Shown here in pieces: positions 1-7,970 of a stretch of DNA of 15,842 nucleotides. The notes beneath the pieces were generated by a model. It had not been told where the DNA came from. It searched no databases and saw nothing but the letters and a program-made list of their open reading frames with translations. Location of the stretch: assembly GCA_903917305.1 (NCBI GenBank), contig CAIXAA010000664.1:1-15842 (forward strand), in the 5' to 3' direction. The DNA is from an uncultured Myxococcales bacterium. Lineage in GTDB: Bacteria > Myxococcota_A > UBA9042. How positions within the stretch are numbered: the first letter of the stretch is position 1; each line of letters starts with the position of its first letter. A program made the position numbers and the translations under genes.

Positions 1-1414
1 TGCCCTTGCGCGCCATGCTGCCGGTCGACTTGCCGCGGTAGATCGCCAGGTCCCGAGAGGTTGCGCTGTAGGCGGCCAGCAGCAGGTCGCCGTTGCCGCC
101 GACCGCGAGGTCCAGCCAGCTGCCGCGACCCGGGGCCACGTCGTCGAAGTTGGCGGGTGGCGGGTGGATGTCCATGCACTTGTTGTTGCTACAGATTTGC
201 GTGGGCAGGCAGCCACTGCAGCCGGTTGCGGGCGCGGTGCAAGCCTCGCCGCCGCCGCCCACGGGCGCCGCGCACACCTTGCCGCTGGGGCACGCGCCGG
301 CGCAGGGCAGCGGCGCCTTGGCGACGGTCTCCGAATCTACGTCTGCGCCTGCCCAATCTGCCGCGGCCGCCGGCGCGGCCTTGAGCGCGGCGTAGACGCG
401 CAAGTGCGAGGGGGCGTCGGCGCTCTCCGCATGCGCTGGGGCGAACGCGGCGACCACGGGCGTACCTTCGGGGCGCAGCGCCAGCGACAGCGCCGTGCCG
501 AGCCCGACGCCCTTGGCGATGCTGCTGTCCGACACCGTGCCGTCGGCGGCCACCATCAAATACCGCAGTTCTTCCGAGGTCTTGTCACGGTAGGCGACGT
601 GGATGCGCCCCGCGGCATCGACCGCGGCATCGAGCGCACTGCCGCGATCCGGACCCGGATCCGCCACACCGCCGCGCGGCCCGCCTGGATCGCCGATCAC
701 CGCGCCACCCGCCGGAACACCCGTGAGCGTCCGCAGTTCCAGCCGGGCGAACGGAGGCGTCGCGGCATGGCGCGCCAGCACCACGTCGCCGTAGGTGCGG
801 TCATAGGCAATCACCACCAGCCCTTTGGCGTCGCGCAGCAGCACGTTGGGCACGCCGTACTGGCCTTCGGGCAAGGGCGGCAGGTCGTTGCAGGTCACGT
901 CCTGCGGCAGCGCCGAGCAGCCTTCGGCAAGGCGCTCCACGTCGTTCGCCAGCACGCGCAACTGGCCCGGGCCGCAGGTCATGGGCGGCGTCGGCACCGG
1001 CACGCAACGGCCCACGGCGACGGCGCACGCGGAGCCGCTGGGGCATTGGCCGGCGCACGGCGTCGCGCGCACGCAGCGCCCCCACAGGCACGAGCCGCCC
1101 TTTTGCGGGCAAGGCTGTGTTTCGCTGCAGGTTCGCGGGACGCACACGCCCGAGGCGCAGGTCGTCGCCGGGTCGATGCACGGCGAGGCCGTGGTGCACC
1201 ATTCGCGCGGCCGGCAGCGCAGGGCCTCGCAGCGCTCGCCCAGGCAGCAGTCGCCGTCCGCGGCGCAGGGGATGTCGCCCTTGCACAGGTGCGCCGGCGA
1301 GCAGTGGTAGCCGGGTGCGCACTCCGAGGTCTGCTGGCACGTCGCCGGCGGTCCGGGGGGCGCGTCGCAGGCGGCGAAGAAAAGCACCAGCAATGGCAAA
1401 AGGTTGCGGTTCAT
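1..1414 (-). CDS. Cys-rich lipoprotein with propeller-like repeats, 3' end outside window
   Basis: This reading frame is open from an ATG at 1414 to the left edge (about 470 codons). The N-terminus is a lipoprotein signal (hydrophobic LLPLLVLFF, then AAC with Cys16), so export and lipid anchoring are expected. Residues 26-138 form a Cys-rich region with repeated spacing such as CAPGYHC, CCLGERC and CPSGSAC, like the EB/Dickkopf-type modules common in myxobacterial surface proteins. A second Cys-rich block lies near 370-412 (CPSGKVC, GCSGCLPTQIC). Between and after them are blade-like segments: GSALDAAVDAAGRIHVAYRD and GSWLDLAVGGNGDLLLAAYS share spacing and hydrophobic pattern, suggesting a beta-propeller. 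The ATG overlaps the stop of the preceding lipoprotein gene (ATGA), so the two are probably co-translated and may act together at the envelope. The exact role is not recognised; a surface binding protein is a guess. Confidence 0.8.
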   Translation of the reverse strand, partial: MNRNLLPLLVLFFAACDAPPGPPATCQQTSECAPGYHCSPAHLCKGDIPCAADGDCCLGERCEALRCRPREWCTTASPCIDPATTCASGVCVPRTCSETQPCPQKGGSCLWGRCVRATPCAGQCPSGSACAVAVGRCVPVPTPPMTCGPGQLRVLANDVERLAEGCSALPQDVTCNDLPPLPEGQYGVPNVLLRDAKGLVVIAYDRTYGDVVLARHAATPPFARLELRTLTGVPAGGAVIGDPGGPRGGVADPGPDRGSALDAAVDAAGRIHVAYRDKTSEELRYLMVAADGTVSDSSIAKGVGLGTALSLALRPEGTPVVAAFAPAHAESADAPSHLRVYAALKAAPAAAADWAGADVDSETVAKAPLPCAGACPSGKVCAAPVGGGGEACTAPATGCSGCLPTQICSNNKCMDIHPPPANFDDVAPGRGSWLDLAVGGNGDLLLAAYSATSRDLAIYRGKSTGSMARKG

Positions 1415-3294
1415 GGCCCCCCCGCCGGCTTGTCCGCGAGCGCCATCCCCAGCAGCAGCCAGTCGTGCGACGCCCCGCCGACCTCCACGCCCACGACCTG
1501 CACCGTCAGCGGCAGGGCCAGCGCCTGCGCCAGCAGCGACTGCACGTCCAGGTCGATCGCCAGCGGCTTGGCGAACAGCAGCGAGACCAGCACCTGCGCG
1601 ATCGCCGGCGCCACGGCCGCGATGTCCGCGTGCGGAAACAGGGAATCGTTCATCACGTCCAGCTTCGGGATCTGCACGCCGGTCACCTGCAGCGCCAGCT
1701 TGCCGCCGACCACCTGCAGCGCGAGCTGGGCCTTGAGGTCGGCGCGCAGCTCCAGCACGGTCAGCCAGCGGCCGCGCGTCAGCACCTCGACCGAGATGCC
1801 GAAATCGCGAATGTCGGCTGTGAGTTGGGCCCGCCCTTGCGCATCCTGGCCGAGCGTCGCCCGCGGTGCATCCTCCGGGCGCGCCGACGGCTGGGTCGAG
1901 ATGCGCAGCGGCGCCTCCGCCGATGCCAGCCCGCGCACGCCCGGCAGCAGCATGTCCAAAGCGCCCGTCGCCACGCGCAGTTTGCCGGCGCTGAGGTCGT
2001 AGAGCGGCTGCGAATCGACGCCGGCGCAGGCCAGACCGGAGCGCAGGATCGACCACAGCGCCTCCTCGATCACGCTGCGGCCCAGCACCACGGCGATGTC
2101 GACGGTCTGCGGCGTCTTGGTGCCGTCACTCGCAACCAGGTTCATCTGTTGCGGAATCTGCGGCGCCGGGCCTTGGGCCAGCGCCGCGAACACCGGCGTC
2201 GCATCGATGCCGGCCTCGGGCACGCAGCCATCGGCATGGGCGAACAGCGCGCCGTCCATGCGCATGTCCAGGCCCATGTCCACGACCGCAAAGGCATTTG
2301 CCGAAGGCTTGCCGCGCACGTACAGCGGCCCCGACGGCCCGAGCAGCGCGGCCAGCGCCGGACTCGCCTGGCCCAGCAGCGGCGCCACGTCGAGCGGCAC
2401 CTCCACGTCGAGCGGCTTGCCGTTGAACGCCTGGCCCAGGATGCCCTTCAACAGCGCATTGCCCACGCCTTTGAGGATGTCGCCCAGCACCGGTTCGAGC
2501 AGCGACTTCACGGCGGCGACGGCGTCGCTCGCCAGCTTGCCCGCATCGCAAATTCCGCATTCGAGACAAGGATCTTCGAAGAGGACCTGATCCGTGCACT
2601 CCTTGAGCGCGCAGTCCTTGCCCAAGCCAAAGCCGATGTCTTCGAGCACGGCCTTGTCGATGACGATGGACACCTGCAGATTTCCAGCCGAATCGACGCC
2701 GAGCACCAGATCCAGGTTGGCCGTCAGCGTCGCCAGGTGAGCGTCGCCTTGCCCGACATTGACGCCGTTCTTGAGGTGGCAGGCGGCATCCGAGCTCATG
2801 CCCGCGAAGTCGACTTCTCCAGCGACCACGCCGCTTTGCACGCCAAGCCGTGCGTGGTCGAACGCGACGCGGATGCGCGCGGGCGAGGAGCCGTCGACGA
2901 GCTGCACCGACAGCGCCGCCATGTCGAGGGTCAGCACCAGGTCGCGCACCGACGCCTTGCCTTTGAACAACCCGAGCCCGCCGCCGACAGAAAGCGTAGG
3001 CGTACCGATGAGTTTGGCGACGTCGAGCACGGCCACGCCATCGGCGTTCGTGCCCAGCACCGTCTTCATCAACTCCGTGATGTGCTTGGCGATCAGGTCG
3101 AAGCCGTGCTGGGTCACGCGCAGCTGCGCCGCGGCCGGCAGCACCAGGATGGGCGGCGTTTCCTTGGGACCTTGCTGGGTGCTGCAGCTGGTGCAGCCCT
3201 TGCCGCCGCAGGCCATCATGACGAGCGGCATCAGCCAGAAGAGCGCGCGCCGCATCTTCGGAAAGCGCGACGTCTTCTGGAGTTGCCCCGGCAT
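1411..3294 (-). CDS. Large lipoprotein, possible BPI-like lipid-binding fold
   Basis: This encodes 627 residues with an N-terminal lipoprotein signal: positive MRRALFW, hydrophobic LMPLVMMA, then Cys29. The chosen ATG (3294) has GGAG five bases upstream; a second ATG at 3255 would still keep the whole signal but lacks a clear ribosome site. The mature protein starts with a Cys cluster (GGKGCTSCS), and a second cluster holds Cys 228, 233, 243, 246 and 249. The rest is long amphipathic strand-and-helix sequence in two halves (roughly 50-330 and 350-620), with the C-terminal half ending in LPLTVQVVGVEVGG. That pattern resembles the BPI/LBP-type tubular lipid-binding fold, but this is inference and no diagnostic motif proves it. 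It is translationally coupled to the Cys-rich lipoprotein downstream. An unrecognised myxobacterial lipoprotein family is the main alternative. Confidence 0.8.
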   Translation of the reverse strand: MPGQLQKTSRFPKMRRALFWLMPLVMMACGGKGCTSCSTQQGPKETPPILVLPAAAQLRVTQHGFDLIAKHITELMKTVLGTNADGVAVLDVAKLIGTPTLSVGGGLGLFKGKASVRDLVLTLDMAALSVQLVDGSSPARIRVAFDHARLGVQSGVVAGEVDFAGMSSDAACHLKNGVNVGQGDAHLATLTANLDLVLGVDSAGNLQVSIVIDKAVLEDIGFGLGKDCALKECTDQVLFEDPCLECGICDAGKLASDAVAAVKSLLEPVLGDILKGVGNALLKGILGQAFNGKPLDVEVPLDVAPLLGQASPALAALLGPSGPLYVRGKPSANAFAVVDMGLDMRMDGALFAHADGCVPEAGIDATPVFAALAQGPAPQIPQQMNLVASDGTKTPQTVDIAVVLGRSVIEEALWSILRSGLACAGVDSQPLYDLSAGKLRVATGALDMLLPGVRGLASAEAPLRISTQPSARPEDAPRATLGQDAQGRAQLTADIRDFGISVEVLTRGRWLTVLELRADLKAQLALQVVGGKLALQVTGVQIPKLDVMNDSLFPHADIAAVAPAIAQVLVSLLFAKPLAIDLDVQSLLAQALALPLTVQVVGVEVGGASHDWLLLGMALADKPAGGP

Positions 3295-3312
3295 CCGCGC
3301 TCCACGTTGGCA

Positions 3313-3439
3313 CTAAAGCGCCGATCAACAACCGTTGATCGGCGCTTCCCGGAGCCGGCGCGTCCGCATCGGCGCGCTCGGCGACCCAACAACACTGCCG
3401 AGCCGTCCATCAGAAACTCGTTTCTGATGGACGCTTTAG
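3313..3439. repeat. Intergenic hairpin cluster flanked by 8-bp inverted repeats
   Basis: Three perfect inverted repeats lie within 127 bases. The first has 14-bp arms (aagcgccgatcaac, 3316-3329 and 3334-3347) around a 4-base loop. The second has 7-bp arms (gctcggc, 3376-3382 and 3397-3403) around a 14-base loop. The third has 13-bp arms (cgtccatcagaaa, 3404-3416 and 3421-3433) around a 4-base loop. The outermost bases are themselves an inverted repeat (ctaaagcg 3313-3320 and cgctttag 3432-3439), and the right copy contains the TAA stop of the FHA-GGDEF gene. On the minus strand the two large hairpins share a start of the form AAGCG-Y-C-S-ATCA. Neither is followed by a T-run, so these are not textbook intrinsic terminators. 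Options are a REP/MITE-like element, an RNA-stability or attenuation structure, or a factor-assisted terminator. Confidence 0.7.
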
Positions 3440-4338
3440 CCGATGACGCGGTTGCGGCCCTCGTTCTTGGCGCGGTACAGGTTCTCGTCGGCGGCGAGCA
3501 GCAGGTCTTCCGGCCGCGTCATCGCCGTCGCCATGCCGGCGACGCCAAAGCTCGCGGTCATGCGCACGATGTTGCCCTCGAAGGAGAACACATGCTCCTC
3601 GACAAGCACGCGGATCGCTTCGGCGAACTTGACGCCGGCCGGCGCGTCCATCTCCGGAAGGATGACGCAGAACTCCTCGCCGCCGTAGCGCGCGAACAGC
3701 TCCTCGCGGCGGATGCGCGAGCCGATCAGCTTGGCCATGTCGCGCAGCACGAAGTCGCCCATCAGGTGGCCATAGGTGTCGTTGACGCGCTTGAAGTGGT
3801 CGAGATCAATCATGACCACGGCGACGTCGCGCTGGTAGCGGCGGGCGCGCGCGAATTCCTTGTCGAGAAAGTCGGTCAGCGCGCGCTTGTTGGCGATCTG
3901 CGTCAGGCTGTCTTCGATGGTGAGGCGGTAGATCTCTTCGTGGTAGGAGTTCTCGATGTTGTCGCCGGAGAGGTACTTGAAGATCGCGTCGCCGACCTGG
4001 ACGTAGTCGCCGCTGACCAGCGGCTGGCCGCCGGAGACCTGCACCTGGTTGCGGTAGGTGCCGTTGGTGCTCATGTTGTCGACGACGCGGTGGCCGCCTT
4101 CCCACGGCTCGATGCGGGCGTGGCAGCGCGAGACGCTGTCGCTGCGCAGGACGACGGTGCTCTCCGGATCGCGGCCGATGGTGACCACGCGATCCGACAG
4201 CAGAAGTCGACGCCCCAGGTCCGGGCCGCGCAGCTGCACGAGGTACGCGTCGCGCGTCTGCCCCATGGCCTGCATTTCGCGCACCGAGGTGATGCGCGTC
4301 TGGGCGTCCAAGTGGTTCGGGTTTCGGGTCATGTCCAT
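3436..4338 (-). CDS. FHA domain-containing diguanylate cyclase (GGDEF)
   Basis: This cytosolic signalling enzyme is predicted to make cyclic di-GMP from two GTP. With the ATG at 4338 it has 300 residues. An N-terminal FHA domain (about 32-125) keeps the phosphothreonine-binding features GR, SxxH (SRCH) and STNGT. A GGDEF domain (about 140-300) follows, with the metal/GTP region DLDHFKRVNDTYGH and an intact active-site GGEEF at 219-223, so it should be catalytically competent. At the inhibitory I-site position, five residues before GGEEF, the sequence is RREE rather than RxxD, a conservative change that could weaken product feedback. There is no membrane segment. The FHA domain implies control by a Ser/Thr kinase; no kinase is in view. 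The start is uncertain: TTG 4356, ATG 4338 and ATG 4332 are all in frame and none has a strong ribosome site. It follows the SDR gene after a 140-base gap. Confidence 0.93.
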   Translation of the reverse strand: MDMTRNPNHLDAQTRITSVREMQAMGQTRDAYLVQLRGPDLGRRLLLSDRVVTIGRDPESTVVLRSDSVSRCHARIEPWEGGHRVVDNMSTNGTYRNQVQVSGGQPLVSGDYVQVGDAIFKYLSGDNIENSYHEEIYRLTIEDSLTQIANKRALTDFLDKEFARARRYQRDVAVVMIDLDHFKRVNDTYGHLMGDFVLRDMAKLIGSRIRREELFARYGGEEFCVILPEMDAPAGVKFAEAIRVLVEEHVFSFEGNIVRMTASFGVAGMATAMTRPEDLLLAADENLYRAKNEGRNRVIG

Positions 4339-4423
4339 GCACCGTGCGAACGGCAAAAAACCGCTGTCTGAACGCGCTGCCTTGGGGGATGGCGGAGCGA
4401 CGCCAGGGGCGCGGCGAATCCAA

Positions 4424-4440
4424 GCAAGCTACCAGCTTGC
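4424..4440 (-). terminator. Small hairpin downstream of the SDR gene, possible weak terminator
   Basis: A perfect 7-bp inverted repeat (gcaagct / agcttgc) with a 3-base loop lies about 40 bases past the SDR stop codon. On the minus strand the stem is followed by TTGG and not by a T-run, so intrinsic termination would be weak at best. It may only mark a boundary between the coaE-SDR unit and the FHA-GGDEF gene. Confidence 0.25.
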
Positions 4441-4478
4441 AGCCTGCGAATCAACACGCGTTTGCCGGCATGGCGCGG

Positions 4479-5555
4479 TCAGCTTGCCTCGCGCACGTAG
4501 CGGACCAGGACGTCGACGTAGGACGGCAGCGGCGGGCAGGTGATGCCGCCCGCGGCGAGCAGGCTGCGCGCACGCCGGTCGTCGAAGCGCACGTCCGTGT
4601 CGAACCATTCCAAGAAGTTGCGCTCGCTGCGCACCCGGCTGCGCACCAACGGCAGCTTGGTCGCGGCGCGCAGCAGGCTGCCGGGCAGGAACGTCGACGG
4701 CCGCGGCTTGTGCGCCGCATCCGCCACCGCATCGAAAAGCGCATGTGCGGTCAGCGGTTGGTCGTCGACGAGGTGGAACGTGCCGCCCTCCGCGTCCGGA
4801 TGCCGCGTCAGGTACAGCGCCGCGCGCACGGCGTAGTCGATCGGGATCACGTGCAGCGGATAGCGCCCCGGACCCGGCAGCGGCACGGCCTTGCTGCCCG
4901 AGCCGTGCACGATGGCATTGATCAGCAGATACGGGCCGTCCAGCCGGCTCACCTCGCCCGTCTGGCTGTCGCCCACGATGATCGACGGCCGCACGATGGT
5001 GATCGGCAGCTTCTTCATCGCCGCGCGCGCCAGCTTCTCGGCCTCGGCCTTGGTCTCTTCGTAGGCATTGCGGAAGTGCTGGCCCACCAGCAATTCTTCT
5101 TCGTAGACGGTGCCTTTGCGATCGCCCGCGACAAAGGCCGTCGACCACACGCAGATGCGCCTGAGCTTGCGCATGCCCAGCGCCACCTCGAGCGTCTCGC
5201 GCAGCCCCTCGACGTTGACCATGCGCATCCGCGGCACCTGGATGCCCAGGTAGCTGATCGCGGCGACGTGGTAGATCTCCTCGACTTCGTTCTGCAGGCG
5301 ACGGATTTGCGTGCCGCTCAGCCCGAGATCGAGCTCGAGGATGTCGCCCTGCAGCACTTCGGCCGTGCCGCCGTCGGCACCCTCGCGCAGGGTTGCGGCA
5401 AAGGCCTCGGCTTCACCGGCGAACTTGCCGCGTGCCAGCAGCAGGACGTGGTCGCCGCCGCGTGCCAGCTCCCGGGCTTGCCGGCGCGCCACGTCCACGG
5501 GAAAGCCGGTGACCAGGACGGTGCGGCCGCGCGTCTCGCTTTTGGGCGTGGTCAT
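4479..5555 (-). CDS. Extended SDR-family NAD(P)-binding reductase (fatty acyl-CoA reductase/thioester reductase-like)
   Basis: This is a 358-residue Rossmann-fold enzyme resembling the NAD_binding_4 group (reductive domains of fatty acyl-CoA and thioester reductases). Supporting features are VLVTGF at 13-18, a GDI acidic turn at 70-72, YHVAA near 95-99, a catalytic-type Ser in VWSTAF (138), and the YxxxK pair Tyr165-Lys169 (YEETK). IVRPSIIVGDSQTGE at 187-201 is typical of the substrate side. The nucleotide loop reads TGFPVDVA where TGxxGxxG is expected, so two of the three glycines are missing. The ATG at 5555 was chosen because GAGAGGG (5565-5571) sits nine bases upstream. That site overlaps the coaE stop, so translation is probably coupled to coaE. 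There is no signal or membrane segment. The substrate is unknown; a lipid or polyketide thioester is possible. Confidence 0.85.
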   Translation of the reverse strand: MTTPKSETRGRTVLVTGFPVDVARRQARELARGGDHVLLLARGKFAGEAEAFAATLREGADGGTAEVLQGDILELDLGLSGTQIRRLQNEVEEIYHVAAISYLGIQVPRMRMVNVEGLRETLEVALGMRKLRRICVWSTAFVAGDRKGTVYEEELLVGQHFRNAYEETKAEAEKLARAAMKKLPITIVRPSIIVGDSQTGEVSRLDGPYLLINAIVHGSGSKAVPLPGPGRYPLHVIPIDYAVRAALYLTRHPDAEGGTFHLVDDQPLTAHALFDAVADAAHKPRPSTFLPGSLLRAATKLPLVRSRVRSERNFLEWFDTDVRFDDRRARSLLAAGGITCPPLPSYVDVLVRYVREAS

Positions 5556-5569
5556 GATGTGAAGCCCTC

Positions 5570-6190
5570 TCAAGTTGGCGCGACGAGCACCCCGAACCGG
5601 CCCGTGATCTCACGCCACACGCGACCCATTTCGCGGTCAAGCTCTGCCAGCGACCCGCGGTTGTCAAGCGTCCAGCCCGCCCGGGCGTTGCGCGCCTGCG
5701 CCGTCCACTGCGACGCGATGCGCTGCTGCGCCGCCTCGCGCGTCAGGCCGTTGCGCGCCATCAACCTCGCGATCTGCTGCGCCTCGTCGCAATCCACGGC
5801 GACCACGGCATCGCACGCCGCATCCAAGCCCAGTTCGAACAGCAGCGCGGCATCCACCACGCACAGCGCCACGCCTTGCGCGCGCGCCGCCTGCAGATCC
5901 GCGGCGATGCGATCACGGATGCGCGGGTGCAGCAGGGCGTTGAGATCGGCGCGCGCCGCTGCGTCGGCGAAGATCAGGGCGCCCAGCCGGGCGCGGTCCA
6001 AGTTGCCGTCCGGCAAGCGCATCTCCTGGCCGAAGCGCTGCAGCACCGCGGCCAGGCCCGGCGTGCCCAGGGCGACGACGTCGCGCGCGATGCGATCGGC
6101 GTCGAGCAGCCGGGCACCGCGCCGCACGAAGTCGGCCGCGACGAGGGACTTGCCGCTTGCGATGCCGCCCGTGAGGCCTAGCACCAGCAA
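5570..6190 (-). CDS. coaE: Dephospho-CoA kinase
   Basis: This 206-residue cytosolic enzyme performs the last step of coenzyme A synthesis, ATP-dependent phosphorylation of the ribose 3'-OH of dephospho-CoA. The P-loop GGIASGKS lies at residues 8-15, followed by the family's LLDADRIARDVV segment at 28-39, the LLHPRIRDRI region near 86-95, and a lid-like arginine-rich stretch (LMARNGLTREAAQQRIASQ). Length is normal for the family. The start is TTG at 6190, four bases after the stop of the AgmX-like gene. It is supported by AAAGGG (6199-6204) eight bases upstream; GTG at 6184 is the alternative but would sit too far from that site. It is part of a tight run from the AgmX-like gene to the SDR gene. 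Confidence 0.96.
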   Translation of the reverse strand: MLVLGLTGGIASGKSLVAADFVRRGARLLDADRIARDVVALGTPGLAAVLQRFGQEMRLPDGNLDRARLGALIFADAAARADLNALLHPRIRDRIAADLQAARAQGVALCVVDAALLFELGLDAACDAVVAVDCDEAQQIARLMARNGLTREAAQQRIASQWTAQARNARAGWTLDNRGSLAELDREMGRVWREITGRFGVLVAPT

Positions 6191-6194
6191 AGCG

Positions 6195-7970
6195 TCAACC
6201 CTTTGTAAAGACGTAGGATTGGTTGAACGACTGCGGCGCCGCGAGCAGAGGCAGGCCGCGGATGCCCATGAACTTGTTCTTGATGCACTCGGAGAAGCCG
6301 CCGGACGCGCCCGAGACGCTCACGTCCGTGACCGTGCCCGCCGTGCCGACCGTGAAGCTGACCTTCACCTTGCCGCCTTCTTCCGGGTTGTCGCGCAAGG
6401 CCGCTTCGTAGCAGCGCTGCACCGCGGAGTTCTTGCGCGAGATCACCTTGGCGACGTCGGCCTTGGCCTCGCCCGTGCCGCCCAACTCGCCGGACGACAA
6501 GGAGATGTTGACCTTCTTCTCTTCCTTGTCCGCCTTGACCTTGGTCGCTTCCGCCTCGCGGTCACCAAAGCCCTTGGCTTTGCCGGAGTTGACCTTCTCC
6601 ATCGTGCCGCCGCCCTTGCCGCCACCTTCGAGCTTGAGGCCGCCACCCGGACCGCCTTCGCCCTTCTCGCCGCCGCCGTCGCCGCCGAAGGTCTTGGCGA
6701 CCACCGTGCCTTCCTCGCCTTCGCCCGCCTGGCCGAACAGCTTGGTGCTCGCACCGCCAAACGCGCCGGCGATCGTGTTCTTCTTGATGGCTTCCCGGGC
6801 GTTGCGCTTGGCTTCTTCCGGATCGATCGTCTTGCCGACCGACTGCGGCTTCTCGGCCGGCGCCGGTGCCTTCTTCTTTTCCTCTTTGATTTCCTTTTCT
6901 TCCGCCTTCTTGGCCGAGTCGCTCATGATGTCGACGACCGGCTTCTCTTCTTCCTTCTTGGGCTCTTCCTTCTCTTCGACCAGGACTTCGTACGTCGTGT
7001 TGACGTTGTCCTCCTCGGCGCGCTCCTTGCCCAGGAACTTGCCGGTCGTGCTCTGGAACAGCATCGCCTGGCCGACGATCGACCCGACCAGCACCAGCGC
7101 GATCAGCAGCGAGACCGTCCACACGGAATCCGCCACCAGCGGTCCGGCGAACTGCGAAATCAGCGACTTGCGCGGCACGGTCGGCACCGTGATCGACTGG
7201 CGCAGCACTTGGAACAGCAGCGTGTACGGCCCGAGCGCCGCGCGACCGCGCGCCTTGACCGGCAGCTCGAACTCGTAGAAGCCGTTGACTTCTTTGGCGA
7301 TCTTCTTCTTCACCGCATCCGCGGCGTCCATCGGCTGGCCATCCAGGGCCAGGCGCAGGTTGCTCGCCTTGGGCACGCGCACGGTGTACGTCGCGCCGCC
7401 GTGGTGCGGCGTGAACGTCGCCGGCGGGCCCTTGTAGTCGACATCCGGCAGCGAGATCGTGTGGCGCTTGTCCGCACCGACGACGATCGGCGCCTTGCCG
7501 TGGAACACCTGATCCGAGAGCAGACGGTCTTCGTGCACGAGGCCGATGCGCAGCACCGTCTCTTCGCGCGTGATGGTCGGCACGGAGTCGCCGCGCACGA
7601 ACTGGAACATCAGGATGATCTCGCCCATCGTGAGCGAGCCGCCGGTGTAGGTCTCGATCGGCATCAGCCGCTGACCCTTGACCGTGACGACGGATTCCTT
7701 GACCGCGCCTGGCGCGCCCGCCGGACCGCCGCGCAGCTGCACGGTGTGCGCCGGATCGGGCGGCATGACGACGTGGTAGCCGCCGGCGTGCAGCACGGCG
7801 AGCGGAATCAAGGCAGGAAAGCCGGCATAGACCGCCGGATTGACCGTCACGGTCGCGTCAGGACGGCTGCCGATCGTGACATCCGTGCGCTTTTGCAGCA
7901 CACGTTCGGCCACGACCTGGCCGCGCCAGACGACGCCGATTCGCAACACCCGGCTGGTGTCGAGGGCCAT
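6195..7970 (-). CDS. AgmX/PglI-type TonB-like envelope protein, copy A
   Basis: This 591-residue protein has one membrane segment at about 283-304 (WTVSLLIALVLVGSIVGQAM). Before it are two FHA-like halves: one begins VLRIGVVWRG (8-17) and ends in LTMGEIILMFQFV, the next begins VLRIGLVHED (139-148) and ends in AALGPYTLLFQVL. After it comes a charged Lys/Glu/Pro linker (about 330-380), a Gly-rich stretch (about 402-456), and a C-terminal domain of the AgmX/PglI type with conserved Cys520 and Cys562 (AVQRCYEAALRDNP, FSECIKNKF). The layout suggests a cytosolic sensor or scaffold, one crossing of the inner membrane, and a periplasm-spanning TonB-like arm. AgmX-type proteins are linked to gliding and energy transduction in Myxococcus. 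The ATG has GGGAG eight bases upstream. A promoter lies at 8113-8142. coaE follows by four bases. No ExbB/ExbD or gliding genes are visible nearby. Confidence 0.92.
   Translation of the reverse strand: MALDTSRVLRIGVVWRGQVVAERVLQKRTDVTIGSRPDATVTVNPAVYAGFPALIPLAVLHAGGYHVVMPPDPAHTVQLRGGPAGAPGAVKESVVTVKGQRLMPIETYTGGSLTMGEIILMFQFVRGDSVPTITREETVLRIGLVHEDRLLSDQVFHGKAPIVVGADKRHTISLPDVDYKGPPATFTPHHGGATYTVRVPKASNLRLALDGQPMDAADAVKKKIAKEVNGFYEFELPVKARGRAALGPYTLLFQVLRQSITVPTVPRKSLISQFAGPLVADSVWTVSLLIALVLVGSIVGQAMLFQSTTGKFLGKERAEEDNVNTTYEVLVEEKEEPKKEEEKPVVDIMSDSAKKAEEKEIKEEKKKAPAPAEKPQSVGKTIDPEEAKRNAREAIKKNTIAGAFGGASTKLFGQAGEGEEGTVVAKTFGGDGGGEKGEGGPGGGLKLEGGGKGGGTMEKVNSGKAKGFGDREAEATKVKADKEEKKVNISLSSGELGGTGEAKADVAKVISRKNSAVQRCYEAALRDNPEEGGKVKVSFTVGTAGTVTDVSVSGASGGFSECIKNKFMGIRGLPLLAAPQSFNQSYVFTKG

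Noticed and set aside
801..1340. A 179-codon minus-strand frame inside the Cys-rich lipoprotein.
   Set aside because: The neighbouring minus-strand frame starting at 1414 has the signal peptide, regular Cys spacing and ATGA coupling, and stays open to the window edge.
3316..3433. The large hairpins as intrinsic terminators.
   Set aside because: The stems are strong enough, but no T-run follows on either strand, so they are reported as a structured element instead.
1117..4371. A 1084-codon plus-strand frame across the left lipoproteins and the cyclase.
   Set aside because: It is antisense to the FHA-GGDEF gene and both lipoproteins and has no recognisable domain.
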